Positions 44,123 to 52,925 of a stretch of 59,051 bases of DNA are shown one piece after another. Made by a program: the position numbers and the translations under genes. The notes under the pieces are model-generated. The model was not told the DNA's origin. It ran no database searches and saw only the letters and a program-made list of their open reading frames with translations. Origin of the DNA: Ilyomonas sp964658445 (GTDB taxonomy: Bacteria > Bacteroidota > Bacteroidia > Chitinophagales > Chitinophagaceae); NCBI GenBank assembly GCA_964658445.1, contig CAZZZH010000002.1, positions 1 through 59,051 of the forward strand, written 5' to 3'. The first letter of the stretch is position 1. Each line of letters begins with the position of its first letter.

Positions 44123-46815
44123 ATGTACAAAAAGCTATCTTGTGCACTGCTTGTGAGTAGTATCCTCACAACGCAACTATTTGCACAGTCTGCCACTGCA
44201 GACGAAAAATCCATTCAGTCATTACTTTACAAAAACGCTTCTGCCCTGCATCTCAGCATGGATGATTTGAAGAACACAAGGGTTTCTTCTTTTTATTACG
44301 ATGATGCCACCAAAGCAACCATGGTGTATTTGCAGCAGACTTACAAAGGTGTGGATGTGTACAATGCCATCACGCCGGTAGCGTTTAAAAACGACAAGCC
44401 GGTTGCCGTAAACATCAGCCGTCTTTCTTTAGAGGATGCCATTGCCAAACAGAGCGAAAAGCCCGCCGTTACCGCAGTTGCCGCATTGCGTGCTGCCGCT
44501 TCAGAACTAAAGTTGCCCTTGCAGCAGGCACTGCTTCCGGTAAGTGTCTCTGCCGACAAGCACGAGTATGAGTTTGACAATCTCGGCATTTCGTACAACC
44601 ACATTTTTGCAAGCCTCATGTGGACGCCTTCTGAAGATGCAACGCATTACCAGCTTACCTGGCAAGTAAACATCCAGTTGGCGAAAAACAATGAGAACTG
44701 GATAGTGAAAGTGGATGCACAGAAAGGTAACATCGTGAAGAAGGAAAACTTGACTACAAATGACCTGGCGAATGTTCACATTGATGCATCGAAGCAATAC
44801 AACACCAAATCTGCGGAAAGCGCCAATAGTGTTGAATCCATTGAAGCAATTTCATCGGCTTCCTATAAAGTGATTCCCTACCCGGCTATGGATCCTGATC
44901 ATGCGGCACCCACATCGGTTACCAATCCATGGGAAGCCTTTGGCAGCGGCAACTTAGCCACTACGTTGAAATGGAATAGCGACGGTACAAAAGACTACGA
45001 CAGCACAAGAGGCAACAACGTATATGCACAGCCCGATCTGGATGGCAAGGATGCTACGCAAAACAATGCAGCGCGTTCTTCTACTCCTTTGCCTAACCTT
45101 ACGTTCAGCGCTACACCCAATTTTAATATCGATCCGCTAAAGAGCAAAGCCAACCAGGACTTTGCGATTACCAACCTGTTTTATTGGAACAACCTGATGC
45201 ACGATATGAGCTATCAGTATGGCTTTACCGAAGCAGCAGGTAATTTTCAGCAGAACAACCAGGGTCGTGGCGGAAAGGCTGCCGACTATGTAATTGCGGA
45301 TGGTATGGATGCAAGTGGTACCAACAATGCCAACTTTGCAACGCCGATAAAAGATGGCAGCAAGCCAAGAATGCAGATGTTCCTGTGGTCGCCTTCTGCT
45401 TTCAAAATCAAGTTGCTTACCATCAATTCTCCTTCTTCTTATGCGGGTCCAAAAATGAGTACGGAAAGCGCCTTCAGCACTAAGAATAAACTGAAAACGG
45501 TTGGGCCTGTTACTGCCAACGTAGTATTGTTTCAGGATCAGGGCAATCCCACTTCTTATTCAGCTTGCGTAGCTGCCGGCAATGCGGCTGCCCTCAAAGG
45601 CAAGATTGCATACATCGACCGCGGTACATGCAATTTCACCGACAAAGTATTAAAGGCACAGAACGCAGGTGCAGTAGGTGTTATTTTGGGTGATAATGTT
45701 ACAGCGGCTATTCCCCCTGCAATGGGCGGAACCAATAATAAAATCACCATTCCTGCTGTAAGCATTACCCTCGTTGATGCCGATAGCTTAAAGTCGTTCT
45801 TAATTGCCGGAACTACCGTGAATGCTACGCTTCATGCAGATACAACAGCTCCGCAATTAGATGGCGATATCGACAATTCAATCATCAGTCATGAATTTAC
45901 ACATGGTATTTCTGNNNNNNNNNNACTACCAAGAGCAGCTATTGCCTGCAGGATAAAGAACAAATGGGCGAAGGCTGGAGCGACTACATGGCGTTGATGA
46001 TGACAACCGACTGGACAACGGCAGCCACTACAGACGGCGCTTTGGCACACCCCATCGGCAACTATGCCTTCGGTCTGCCCACTACCGGCGGTGGTATTCG
46101 CAACTATCCATACTCTACCAACAAAGCCATCAATCCATGGACGTACGATAGCTTAGCAACCAGCACCGTAATGGCTGCAGCAGAACCTCATAACCTTGGC
46201 GAACCTTGGTGCGAAATGCTTTGGGATATGACTTGGGCGTTGATCAACACAAACGGCATCAACCGCAATTTCTTCAATGCATCTGGCGCTGGTGGAAACT
46301 CTATTGCTGTAAAGCTGGTAGTGCAGGGCTTAAAATTACAACCTTGTTCTGTTGGCTACGTAACCGGAAGAAATGCAATTTTGAAAGCGGATACTTTGTT
46401 ATATGGTGGTCGCTACAGCTCCGTTATCTGGCAGGCTTTTGCCAACCGCGGTTGTGGTTATAGCGCGAAAGAAGGCAAGCTGACGACTGTAAAAGATGAT
46501 ACGGCTGCATACGACTTACCACCAAGCGCATTGATTGCCGCTGCCACTTCTAAAATGGCTGCTGTAACAAGTCTGGCTACTGCAAAAATTTCAGTATCTC
46601 CTAACCCGGTAAGAAATGTGGTAACCATCACTATACCGGGCAATACCAAGCCTTTGCAAATTATTTTGCATAGTGCCAATGGTCAGCAGGTAGGTGCGTA
46701 TTCAGTATCCGGTGTTACCAAATCTATTAATGTAAACAGCCTGGCTCCGGGTGCTTACTACATCTCGGTTACCGGTGAGGGAGTGAGCTATAAAGAAAAG
46801 CTGGTGATAGAATAA
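44123..46815 (+). CDS. Fungalysin-like M36 metalloprotease with PA and type IX sorting domains (interrupted by assembly gap)
   Basis: A secreted protease of about 900 residues: signal peptide (ending LFAQ), FTP-type propeptide (about 25-210), the M36 core start (FSATPNFNIDPLKSKANQDF, FYWNNLMHDMSYQYGF), and an inserted PA domain (about 445-570, IAYIDRGTCNFTDKVLKAQNAGAVGVILGD). The zinc site HEFTHGIS is broken by the 10-N gap. The frame resumes TTKSSYCLQDKEQMGEGWSDYMAL, giving the third ligand Glu in GEGWSD. The missing piece should be about NRLTGGP. The C-terminus is a T9SS sorting domain (ISVSPNPVRNVVTITIPG, SLAPGAYYISVTGEG). The protease is secreted to the surface by the type IX system. Confidence 0.9.
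45915..45924. other. Assembly gap (10 N) inside the M36 protease gene
   Basis: The gap directly follows HEFTHGIS. Family comparison predicts about 7-8 missing residues, so here real sequence is missing, unlike the SusC gap. Confidence 0.9.
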
Positions 46816-46837
46816 CTAAGCTTCGGTTTTATATCGA

Positions 46838-46887
46838 TAACAATAAAAGAGCCTTCCCAATGCATTGGGAAGGCTCTTTTATTGTTA
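46838..46887 (+). terminator. Perfect 50-base palindromic terminator
   Basis: Bases 46838-46862 are the exact reverse complement of 46863-46887 with no spacer (core GAGCCTTCCCAATG). The stem carries internal TTTT near its 3' end. It follows the protease stop by 23 bases. Confidence 0.8.
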
Positions 46888-47008
46888 CTATCTTTTCTTA
46901 TCTGAATAAAAAGGGGGCAATCTGCAACGGATAACCAGTTACCGGTCTCTCTTCTGCACAACTGGAAAGGATTTTGCTTACAACCCGATTTATCTTTTAC
47001 TAATAAAC

Positions 47009-47392
47009 ATGAACATCAATACACAGATCGTGTGGCTCTTTATTCTCGCCATCCCTATTGCCTGCATTGCCTGGACGGTAACGCATGAGGAAATATTTGC
47101 AGAGCCGCGCGATTACTGCAAACAGAAAAGTACAAAAGCCCGAAGCCTGGCAACAAGGAAGTTCTTTTATCTCTTTACCTGCGAGTATTGCTTCAGTTTT
47201 TATGTAACGGCTTTACTGCTTATTATTACCAAATACCAGTTATTGTTCACCGGTTGGCGAGGCTATTTCATTGCTGAGTTTTCGCTCATGTGGGTTTCCA
47301 ATGTGTACATGAGTCTTTTCCTTTTTATCCGTACCGATATAAAAAAAGAAAAGATCAATACAAAGATCAAAGAGACAGAGCTGGATAAATAA
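47009..47392 (+). CDS. Hypothetical small membrane protein
   Basis: 127 residues with three hydrophobic segments (about 8-25, 60-75 and 85-108) and a charged C-terminal tail. A conserved-looking FTCEYCFSFY motif in the second segment could bind a metal or form a disulfide. Family not recognised. Confidence 0.65.
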   Translation: MNINTQIVWLFILAIPIACIAWTVTHEEIFAEPRDYCKQKSTKARSLATRKFFYLFTCEYCFSFYVTALLLIITKYQLLFTGWRGYFIAEFSLMWVSNVYMSLFLFIRTDIKKEKINTKIKETELDK

Positions 47393-47532
47393 GGGCTGGC
47401 AGCCAGCATTGGCTGGTTTTGCTTTCTACGACCTATCCCTCACCCTTAATCATTTGTTATGTAATTATCATCCTTTTTTTATGGCACCAAAAAAGCGTAC
47501 CTTTATAGTGAATCAAATGATATAAAGAAACG

Positions 47533-47988
47533 ATGAGTAAATCACAGCAAACATTTAAGAAGAAAGAATTAGAAAAACAAAGACAGCAGCAACGTCAGGA
47601 AAAATGGGAGAAAATGCAGGATCGCCGGGCCAATGTTCAGAAAGGCAAAAGTCTCGAAGACATGATAGCCTACATTGACGAAAATGGCAACCTTTCCTCT
47701 ACGCCTCCTGACCCGAAGATGAAAAAAGTCTTCGCTGCCGAAGACATGCAAATCCGCATTCCTAAACAGGAAGAACGCCCGGTAGAAGAAAAACAAAGAA
47801 CCGGCGTCGTTACCTTCTTCAACGCAGCCAAAGGCTTCGGCTTTATCAAAGACAGCAAGAATGGCGAAAGCGCTTTTGTGCACGCCAACCAGCTTTCCAG
47901 TATGCTGAAAGAAAACGATAAAGTAACCTACGAAGTAGAAAACGGCTTCAAAGGGTTGAACGCAATCAACGTAAAAGTCGCAGTATAG
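47533..47988 (+). CDS. Cold-shock-domain protein with N-terminal basic extension
   Basis: 151 residues. The C-terminal 65 are a cold-shock (CspA-type) nucleic-acid-binding domain with the RNP1-like KGFGFIKD and RNP2-like SAFVHANQL motifs. The N-terminal 85 are a charged, coiled, Gln/Lys/Arg-rich extension (TFKKKELEKQRQQQRQEKWEKMQDRR), typical of the longer Bacteroidota members. Probable RNA chaperone in the cytoplasm. Confidence 0.88.
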   Translation: MSKSQQTFKKKELEKQRQQQRQEKWEKMQDRRANVQKGKSLEDMIAYIDENGNLSSTPPDPKMKKVFAAEDMQIRIPKQEERPVEEKQRTGVVTFFNAAKGFGFIKDSKNGESAFVHANQLSSMLKENDKVTYEVENGFKGLNAINVKVAV

Positions 47989-48004
47989 CTATCTCGCTCC
48001 CTGC

Positions 48005-48036
48005 CCTGTTGGTCAGGTTTACGCCCGACCAACAGG
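48005..48036. repeat. Hairpin with GTTGGTC core
   Basis: CCTGTTGGTC (48005-48014) pairs perfectly with GACCAACAGG (48027-48036), loop 12. No T tract. The same GTTGGTC/GACCAAC core recurs in the hairpin at 58291-58313. Confidence 0.5.
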
Positions 48037-48141
48037 CGAAAGGCGTTACATCTTTCAGGCACTAATATCTTCCGGCGCTTCCGCAAAGTAGTTTCCCCGT
48101 AACATTTATTTTCCTCCACCGCTTATTTCTCAAAAACAACA

Positions 48142-48178
48142 ATGCCGGTAAACCTTTAGTTCACCGGCATCATTTTTT
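48142..48178. terminator. Terminator between cold-shock and DEAD-box genes
   Basis: An ATGCCGGT / ACCGGCAT stem with an extended, partly mismatched loop region, followed by six Ts (48173-48178) on the plus strand. It serves the cold-shock gene and may also end the convergent helicase transcript. Confidence 0.6.
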
Positions 48179-48205
48179 ATAGTACTTTTTATCCAGTAAT
48201 GTATT

Positions 48206-49450
48206 CTATCCTCTCCGCACGGTTGCCGGTTGGCTCCAGCTCCTGCCATTCTTCCGTCCACGCGATACAAAAGGATTCACGGCTGGTGGCGCTACGGTTT
48301 CTGTATAGCCAAAAGCCAATGGATACGGGTGTTCCTTCACCACCGGTATCATCTGCTTGGTCAGTTTATGAATATCTCTTAGATAAGCCCGTTCTTCCAG
48401 GTCGCAGAACGATAAAGCAATACCGCTGGCGCTCGCACGTCCCGTTCTGCCAATACGGTGCACATAGGTTTCCGGCACATTCGGCAGTTCAAAGTTAATT
48501 ACGTGCGATAGGTCGCTCACATCAATTCCCCGGGCGGCAATATCCGTAGCCACCAGCACCCGCAATTCACCGCTTTTAAAGCGCGTCAGCGCACGCTGTC
48601 TTGCACTCTGCGCCTTATCGCCATGTATCGCTTCGGCTTTAATGCCGCTCTGCGTTACATACCGGGCTATCTTATCTGCACCATGTTTCGTGCGGGCAAA
48701 CACCAGTGCGTTCTTTACGTTTTTGTCTTTCAGTATGTGCACCAGCAGCGCACGTTTGTCTTCTTTGCCTACATGATACACCAGTTGTTCTACCTTTTCG
48801 GCAGTCGACGATACCGGCGTTACTTCCACCCGTACTGGCTCGTGCAGTATGGTATTCGCCAGTTGTTCTATTTCCGGCGGCATAGTAGCCGAGAAGAACA
48901 AGGTCTGCCGGTTCTGTGGCAGCTTGGCTATTACGCGTCTCACGTCCTGCACAAAACCCATATCCAGCATCCGGTCGGCTTCATCCAGCACCAGCAGGCT
49001 GATGTCCCGAAGGCTCAGCACACGCTGATTCATCAGGTCCAGCAGTCGACCTGGCGTAGCGATCAGGATGTCCACACCCCGGCGCAATGCCTGTACCTGT
49101 GGTACCTGCGATACACCGCCAAACACCACTAAGTGTTGCAGCCCTGTCTTAGCACCGTAAGCCCCAAAGCTTTCGTCTATCTGGATGGCTAATTCGCGCG
49201 TTGGCGTTAGTATCAGCGCTTTAATGCCGGCACGGTTATCACCCGCTTGTTTTTCGTTGTATAAAATCTGTAAAATTGGTATCGCAAACGCAGCCGTTTT
49301 TCCGGTGCCGGTTTGCGCACAGCCTAGTAAGTCTCTGCCTTCCAGCACCACCGGTATCGCTTGTTCCTGTATCGGTGTAGGCTGGGTATATCCCTTCGTT
49401 TTGATAGCCGCTAATATGGGCTGTATCAAATTCAATTGTTCAAATAACAA
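48206..49450 (-). CDS. RhlE-type DEAD-box RNA helicase
   Basis: About 414 residues. Q motif (GYTQPTPIQEQAIP), AQTGTGKTAAFA (motif I), TPTRELAIQ, GGVSQVPQ, ATPGRLLDL, LVLDEADRMLD (motif II), FSATMPPE (III), VLVATDIAARGID and VHRIGRTGR (VI), then a basic tail (SRGRKNGRSWSQP). Family alignment puts the N-terminus at LFEQLNLIQPIL. The only start codon there is TTG at 49450, since reading further upstream (to 49603) gives unrelated hydrophobic sequence. Probable role in ribosome assembly or RNA decay. Confidence 0.88.
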   Translation of the reverse strand: MLFEQLNLIQPILAAIKTKGYTQPTPIQEQAIPVVLEGRDLLGCAQTGTGKTAAFAIPILQILYNEKQAGDNRAGIKALILTPTRELAIQIDESFGAYGAKTGLQHLVVFGGVSQVPQVQALRRGVDILIATPGRLLDLMNQRVLSLRDISLLVLDEADRMLDMGFVQDVRRVIAKLPQNRQTLFFSATMPPEIEQLANTILHEPVRVEVTPVSSTAEKVEQLVYHVGKEDKRALLVHILKDKNVKNALVFARTKHGADKIARYVTQSGIKAEAIHGDKAQSARQRALTRFKSGELRVLVATDIAARGIDVSDLSHVINFELPNVPETYVHRIGRTGRASASGIALSFCDLEERAYLRDIHKLTKQMIPVVKEHPYPLAFGYTETVAPPAVNPFVSRGRKNGRSWSQPATVRRG

Positions 49451-49728
49451 AATGTAATAGTTTAAAAATAAAGTAATAGCAGCCTGCCGGACGGTACGGT
49501 GAAGCTGGTCAATAAAACTGCTTTTGCAAGCTGACCAGATGAAACTTTGATGGAGAAGTAAGAGTATCGGTCCTTGTAAAGAAGAAATAAATGAATACAC
49601 CAAAGGTAAGGCACAAAAACCAAACAGATTGATAATAGTTACAAATAGCGCATTTCCTTACCTCCTGTACAGCATTAACCTCCTGTTTCATCGTCAAATC
49701 TTTTATCAGCGCATCAGTCCTCCTTTAT

Positions 49729-51252
49729 TCACTCTATTACCATCATCACTACCGAACCGGTTTGTTTGGTAGTGGGGCGGTATTCTCCCTTCCATCCCCT
49801 CAGCGCATAGTTATCCTCATCCACCCTCACAAACCGCAATTTATCATTCAGGTTTCGCCGCAGCGTCTCCCGCGTCACCACCACGCCCAGCTTACCCAGT
49901 TCCCGTTCCACTTCATCCACGGTGCAGGGCGTTCCCTTCTGTCCCAGTATCTCTTCTATGTATTCGTGCGTTTGTAGCTTACTGTTCCGCTTCAGTTCTA
50001 ATTGTTTATCCTTATCTGTCGTCAGGTCGTATACATCCCGTATCATCGCCGCCGCCACATCCATCAGCCGGTCTTCCTCTTCCAAGGGCGATTCTTCATT
50101 AAAAAAAGGCATCATCAGCGTAAATAAATCCTGCCGGTAAGCCTCCCGTATAGTTTCATTCTTCATCATGCACACTTCCCGCAACAGGCCGGCAAAGTCA
50201 AAGTGGCGCACCAGTTCATCCTTCACCAGCATTAGGTTTCGTCCATGGTCGTTAGAGTAGTTCACCAGCCGGTAGCCGGGGTTATACACCAGCAGCAGGA
50301 ATACATCCTCAAAACCCCGGCAGATCGCTTGTCCCTTCACATCCCCCGTGTGGTAGGGCGCGTCGGGCAGCCGGTAGTGCGCCGGCACGGTACATCCATA
50401 TCGCTCCAGTAGCGCCACAGCGGGCAGCACCAGCGGGGCCACATTCTGCTCCCGCATCTCGTCCCACAGCTTTCCTGCGTTGGGCTGCAGCGTGTAGCAG
50501 GCACTGCACAGGTTTGCCAGCCGGCATCGGGTACTGTATGGTATCGCCGTCGTGGTATCAAGATACGTACTGATAAAGGACTTCAGCGGAAATGCAGCCG
50601 TTCCTATCCGTTCCCGGTTTGCCACCAGCAGGGCATCCATCCGGCTGCTCAGGCAGCCAGATAGTCTCACAACCCCCTGCCGCAGCAGCGTCAGCCTGGG
50701 ATTAGCCAAGTATTTTTGCCATTCCTCCCCTTGAAAAAAGAGAGTCAGCCCATACAGCATAGTGCCCACCTCGGCACGGCTCCCGGGGTTCGTTCGTCCC
50801 TTGTCGGCAAAGGGGTTATTCTTTTCTCTTAGTGTCTCTATCAGCGATGATAGCGTCAGATCTCCGCACGCATCCTCCAGCCAGTTCCGCGCATGGCTTC
50901 GCATTCGTATCGCCAGGCGGTAATACACATTATCCGCCATCTCCTTACCGGCTTCATCAAGCCCGGCATACAGTTGCGGCAGCCAGGTATAGGGGTAGTG
51001 TGCCGCCGTCTTTATTTCCATCGGTAGCGGCATCACGTCCATTACCTCTTTAACTTTGTTTATAATCCGCTGCATCAGTTGAGCGCTTTTCTTGCCAATA
51101 CCGCTCGACGAGCCATAGTAGCGGTGTCCTTTGTAATGCTGCCAGATATCATTCACTGTTTTCATCCCGCGCTGTTCGCAAATATTCCGCAGCCGCGTAT
51201 TTATATAGTTGCCGGGCAGTTCATAAATTCTCGTAAAGCTGTAGATAGACAT
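49729..51252 (-). CDS. Unrecognised protein with HhH-like N-terminus and winged-helix-like C-terminus
   Basis: 507 residues (starting MSIYSFTRIYELP; an ATG at 51279 adds 9 residues). No family is recognised. The N-terminal 60 residues (YELPGNYINTRLRNICEQRGMKTVNDIWQHYKGHRYYGSSSGIGKKSAQLMQRII) have the spacing of an RNA-polymerase-alpha-CTD/helix-hairpin-helix module. The last 75 (YIEEILGQKGTPCTVDEVERELGKLGVVVTRETLRRNLNDKLRFVRVDEDNYALRGW) resemble a HARE/winged-helix DNA-binding domain. The middle is a helical, Arg/Leu-rich domain. The gene is clearly GC-richer than its neighbours and its plus strand is strongly C-rich. A DNA-binding function is inference. Confidence 0.7.
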   Translation of the reverse strand: MSIYSFTRIYELPGNYINTRLRNICEQRGMKTVNDIWQHYKGHRYYGSSSGIGKKSAQLMQRIINKVKEVMDVMPLPMEIKTAAHYPYTWLPQLYAGLDEAGKEMADNVYYRLAIRMRSHARNWLEDACGDLTLSSLIETLREKNNPFADKGRTNPGSRAEVGTMLYGLTLFFQGEEWQKYLANPRLTLLRQGVVRLSGCLSSRMDALLVANRERIGTAAFPLKSFISTYLDTTTAIPYSTRCRLANLCSACYTLQPNAGKLWDEMREQNVAPLVLPAVALLERYGCTVPAHYRLPDAPYHTGDVKGQAICRGFEDVFLLLVYNPGYRLVNYSNDHGRNLMLVKDELVRHFDFAGLLREVCMMKNETIREAYRQDLFTLMMPFFNEESPLEEEDRLMDVAAAMIRDVYDLTTDKDKQLELKRNSKLQTHEYIEEILGQKGTPCTVDEVERELGKLGVVVTRETLRRNLNDKLRFVRVDEDNYALRGWKGEYRPTTKQTGSVVMMVIE

Positions 51253-51279
51253 AACAGGTAGTTTACTGATGAAGAACAA

Positions 51280-51642
51280 AATAAAAACAAAAGAAAAAGA
51301 GCTGTTACTGCCCTCCCCAATTCTAATCTTATTTTAATCTCCACCTGTTTCCTCATTCCGCTTCTCATGCGCAGGGTCAGTAGCAGTAAAATAAAAACGC
51401 AGACGCGTCATCAATAAAAAAAAGGAAAAAAATCGCTTACCCATCACGCACCGGAATCTGTTTAAACAAATAATCATCCCGTCCCCTCATTCAGCATCCT
51501 CCACATTGTACATAGCATGACTTTGTGCAGAATAGGCTCTTGCCACAATTATCTCTTCCCTATATTTACCACTCAATTCAAAAACCGGCAGATACACAAC
51601 AAACAAAGCTTACCAAATACGGCTCATTCTTACAACCACACT
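51280..51642. other. C-rich intergenic region, no gene seen
   Basis: 363 bases between the divergent genes at 49729 and 51643. Pyrimidine-rich on the plus strand, with runs of A at about 51280-51298 and 51411-51430. No hairpin terminator, RNA gene or repeat array identified. It must contain both promoters. Confidence 0.4.
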
Positions 51643-52632
51643 ATGACAACGACAGATACCACCTACCTCGGCTACTTCAAATACACCGGCGCTTCCGTCA
51701 CCAACGGCTACCTCGATGCCCGCACCTCCGCCGAAGCCCTCATCGGCATCGACGAAGTCCTCCGCTACTTTCTCTACCAGGAAGCCCCCGCCTTGCAGCA
51801 AATTGAATTCGACATACCCGTTAAAATCGAGGCAGGCAGTTGGCAAGCCCTCATACCCGGTACTTTGAGCGAATGGCTCCAAATAGCCCTAAGCGAGGGC
51901 GCAACCACCTACCTCGCCACCACTTCCAAACAAAGTGCAGACAACAACTTCAACAACAAAGAAGAGAAAGACATTGTAAAAGAAGCCTTCAAGTCCATCA
52001 AATGGGTGGTAAAAATAGCCGCTCACATGAAGTCAATGGCAGTAAAAAAGTTTGCCAAAGCCGAGTTCAATGGCTCCGAAGATGGCGAAGACAAAGTAGG
52101 CATACCCAATGCAAACGGCGTCCTCCTATACGTCCCGCAAAAGTATCTCGAAGTCTATGCAAAGTGTCCCGAAAAGCTCTTCACCCGTTTGGCAAAGCTC
52201 GTTAAGGAAGGGCGTGAATTAGAGATCAACTTACATCCGGCTGAGCCAACCGACAACGACGACCGGAAAGAAGCCGCCCGTATAACCGGTACCGATAAAT
52301 ATCTCTTCACCAAACGCGAAGACGAAGAAGAAACCGTATTCCCCGACCTCAAACACGGGCAGTATGTCGAGCTGCAGGGACATGTCACCCGCGGCAACGA
52401 AAACACCAACACCATTGGGTTCGACTATCAATCCCACATCCTCATCTGCACCCCCTCCGGCGGCAAAATACAAACCTATAAAAGCCTCCTCTTCACCAAC
52501 TGCCTCATCAAAGGTTACATCGACCGCATCGACGAAGACGGCAACCAAAACGAAAAAAAGCCCAAAATCAGGTTTATCGATTTATTAGACATATCCAAAC
52601 CCAACACACAGTTAGGCTTATTTACACAATGA
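51643..52632 (+). CDS. Unrecognised protein, DUF7946/7947-like appearance
   Basis: 329 residues, starting MTTTDTTYLGYFKYTGASVTNGYLDARTSAEALIGIDEVLRYFLYQE. Soluble, without signal or membrane segments. The N-terminal part with a GYLDAR-x-SAEALIGIDE motif, a helical middle (VKEAFKSIKWVVKIAAHMKSM) and a C-terminal beta-rich part (HGQYVELQGHVTRGNENTNTIGFDYQSHILICTP, then LLFTNCLIKGYIDRIDEDG) suggest two domains. The name given is a recollection of a similar two-domain family, not a firm match. The third codon position is strikingly C-rich, unlike the chromosome to the left. Confidence 0.65.
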   Translation: MTTTDTTYLGYFKYTGASVTNGYLDARTSAEALIGIDEVLRYFLYQEAPALQQIEFDIPVKIEAGSWQALIPGTLSEWLQIALSEGATTYLATTSKQSADNNFNNKEEKDIVKEAFKSIKWVVKIAAHMKSMAVKKFAKAEFNGSEDGEDKVGIPNANGVLLYVPQKYLEVYAKCPEKLFTRLAKLVKEGRELEINLHPAEPTDNDDRKEAARITGTDKYLFTKREDEEETVFPDLKHGQYVELQGHVTRGNENTNTIGFDYQSHILICTPSGGKIQTYKSLLFTNCLIKGYIDRIDEDGNQNEKKPKIRFIDLLDISKPNTQLGLFTQ

Positions 52633-52647
52633 TATAGAAAAGCCCTC

Positions 52648-52702
52648 AACCTGTCAGGTTCAACAACCACTCCCACCCCTAACCTCTCCAGCCTGACAGG
52701 TT
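52648..52702. repeat. 11-bp inverted repeat
   Basis: AACCTGTCAGG (52648-52658) and CCTGACAGGTT (52692-52702) are exact reverse complements 33 bases apart, in the otherwise featureless C-rich interval 52633-52925 between the unknown gene and the defence operon. It may be the terminator of the 51643 gene or a boundary repeat. Confidence 0.5.
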
Positions 52703-52925
52703 AAAGCATCATACTTTGGCAAAGCTTCTCCACAAACCTCCGCCAACCCATCATCCCGCCCCGTCATTCCGCAAACCTGTGGCGTCTTTAGCGCCATTGC
52801 CGCCAACAACGCACTGCAATTAAATCAACCTCGCAGGCGGCCTTGTGCGGAAAGTAATTAACGCTGTATGAAACAAGACGAAAAAACAACTCAAATGTTG
52901 GACATAATTATGGAACTCAAGATAT

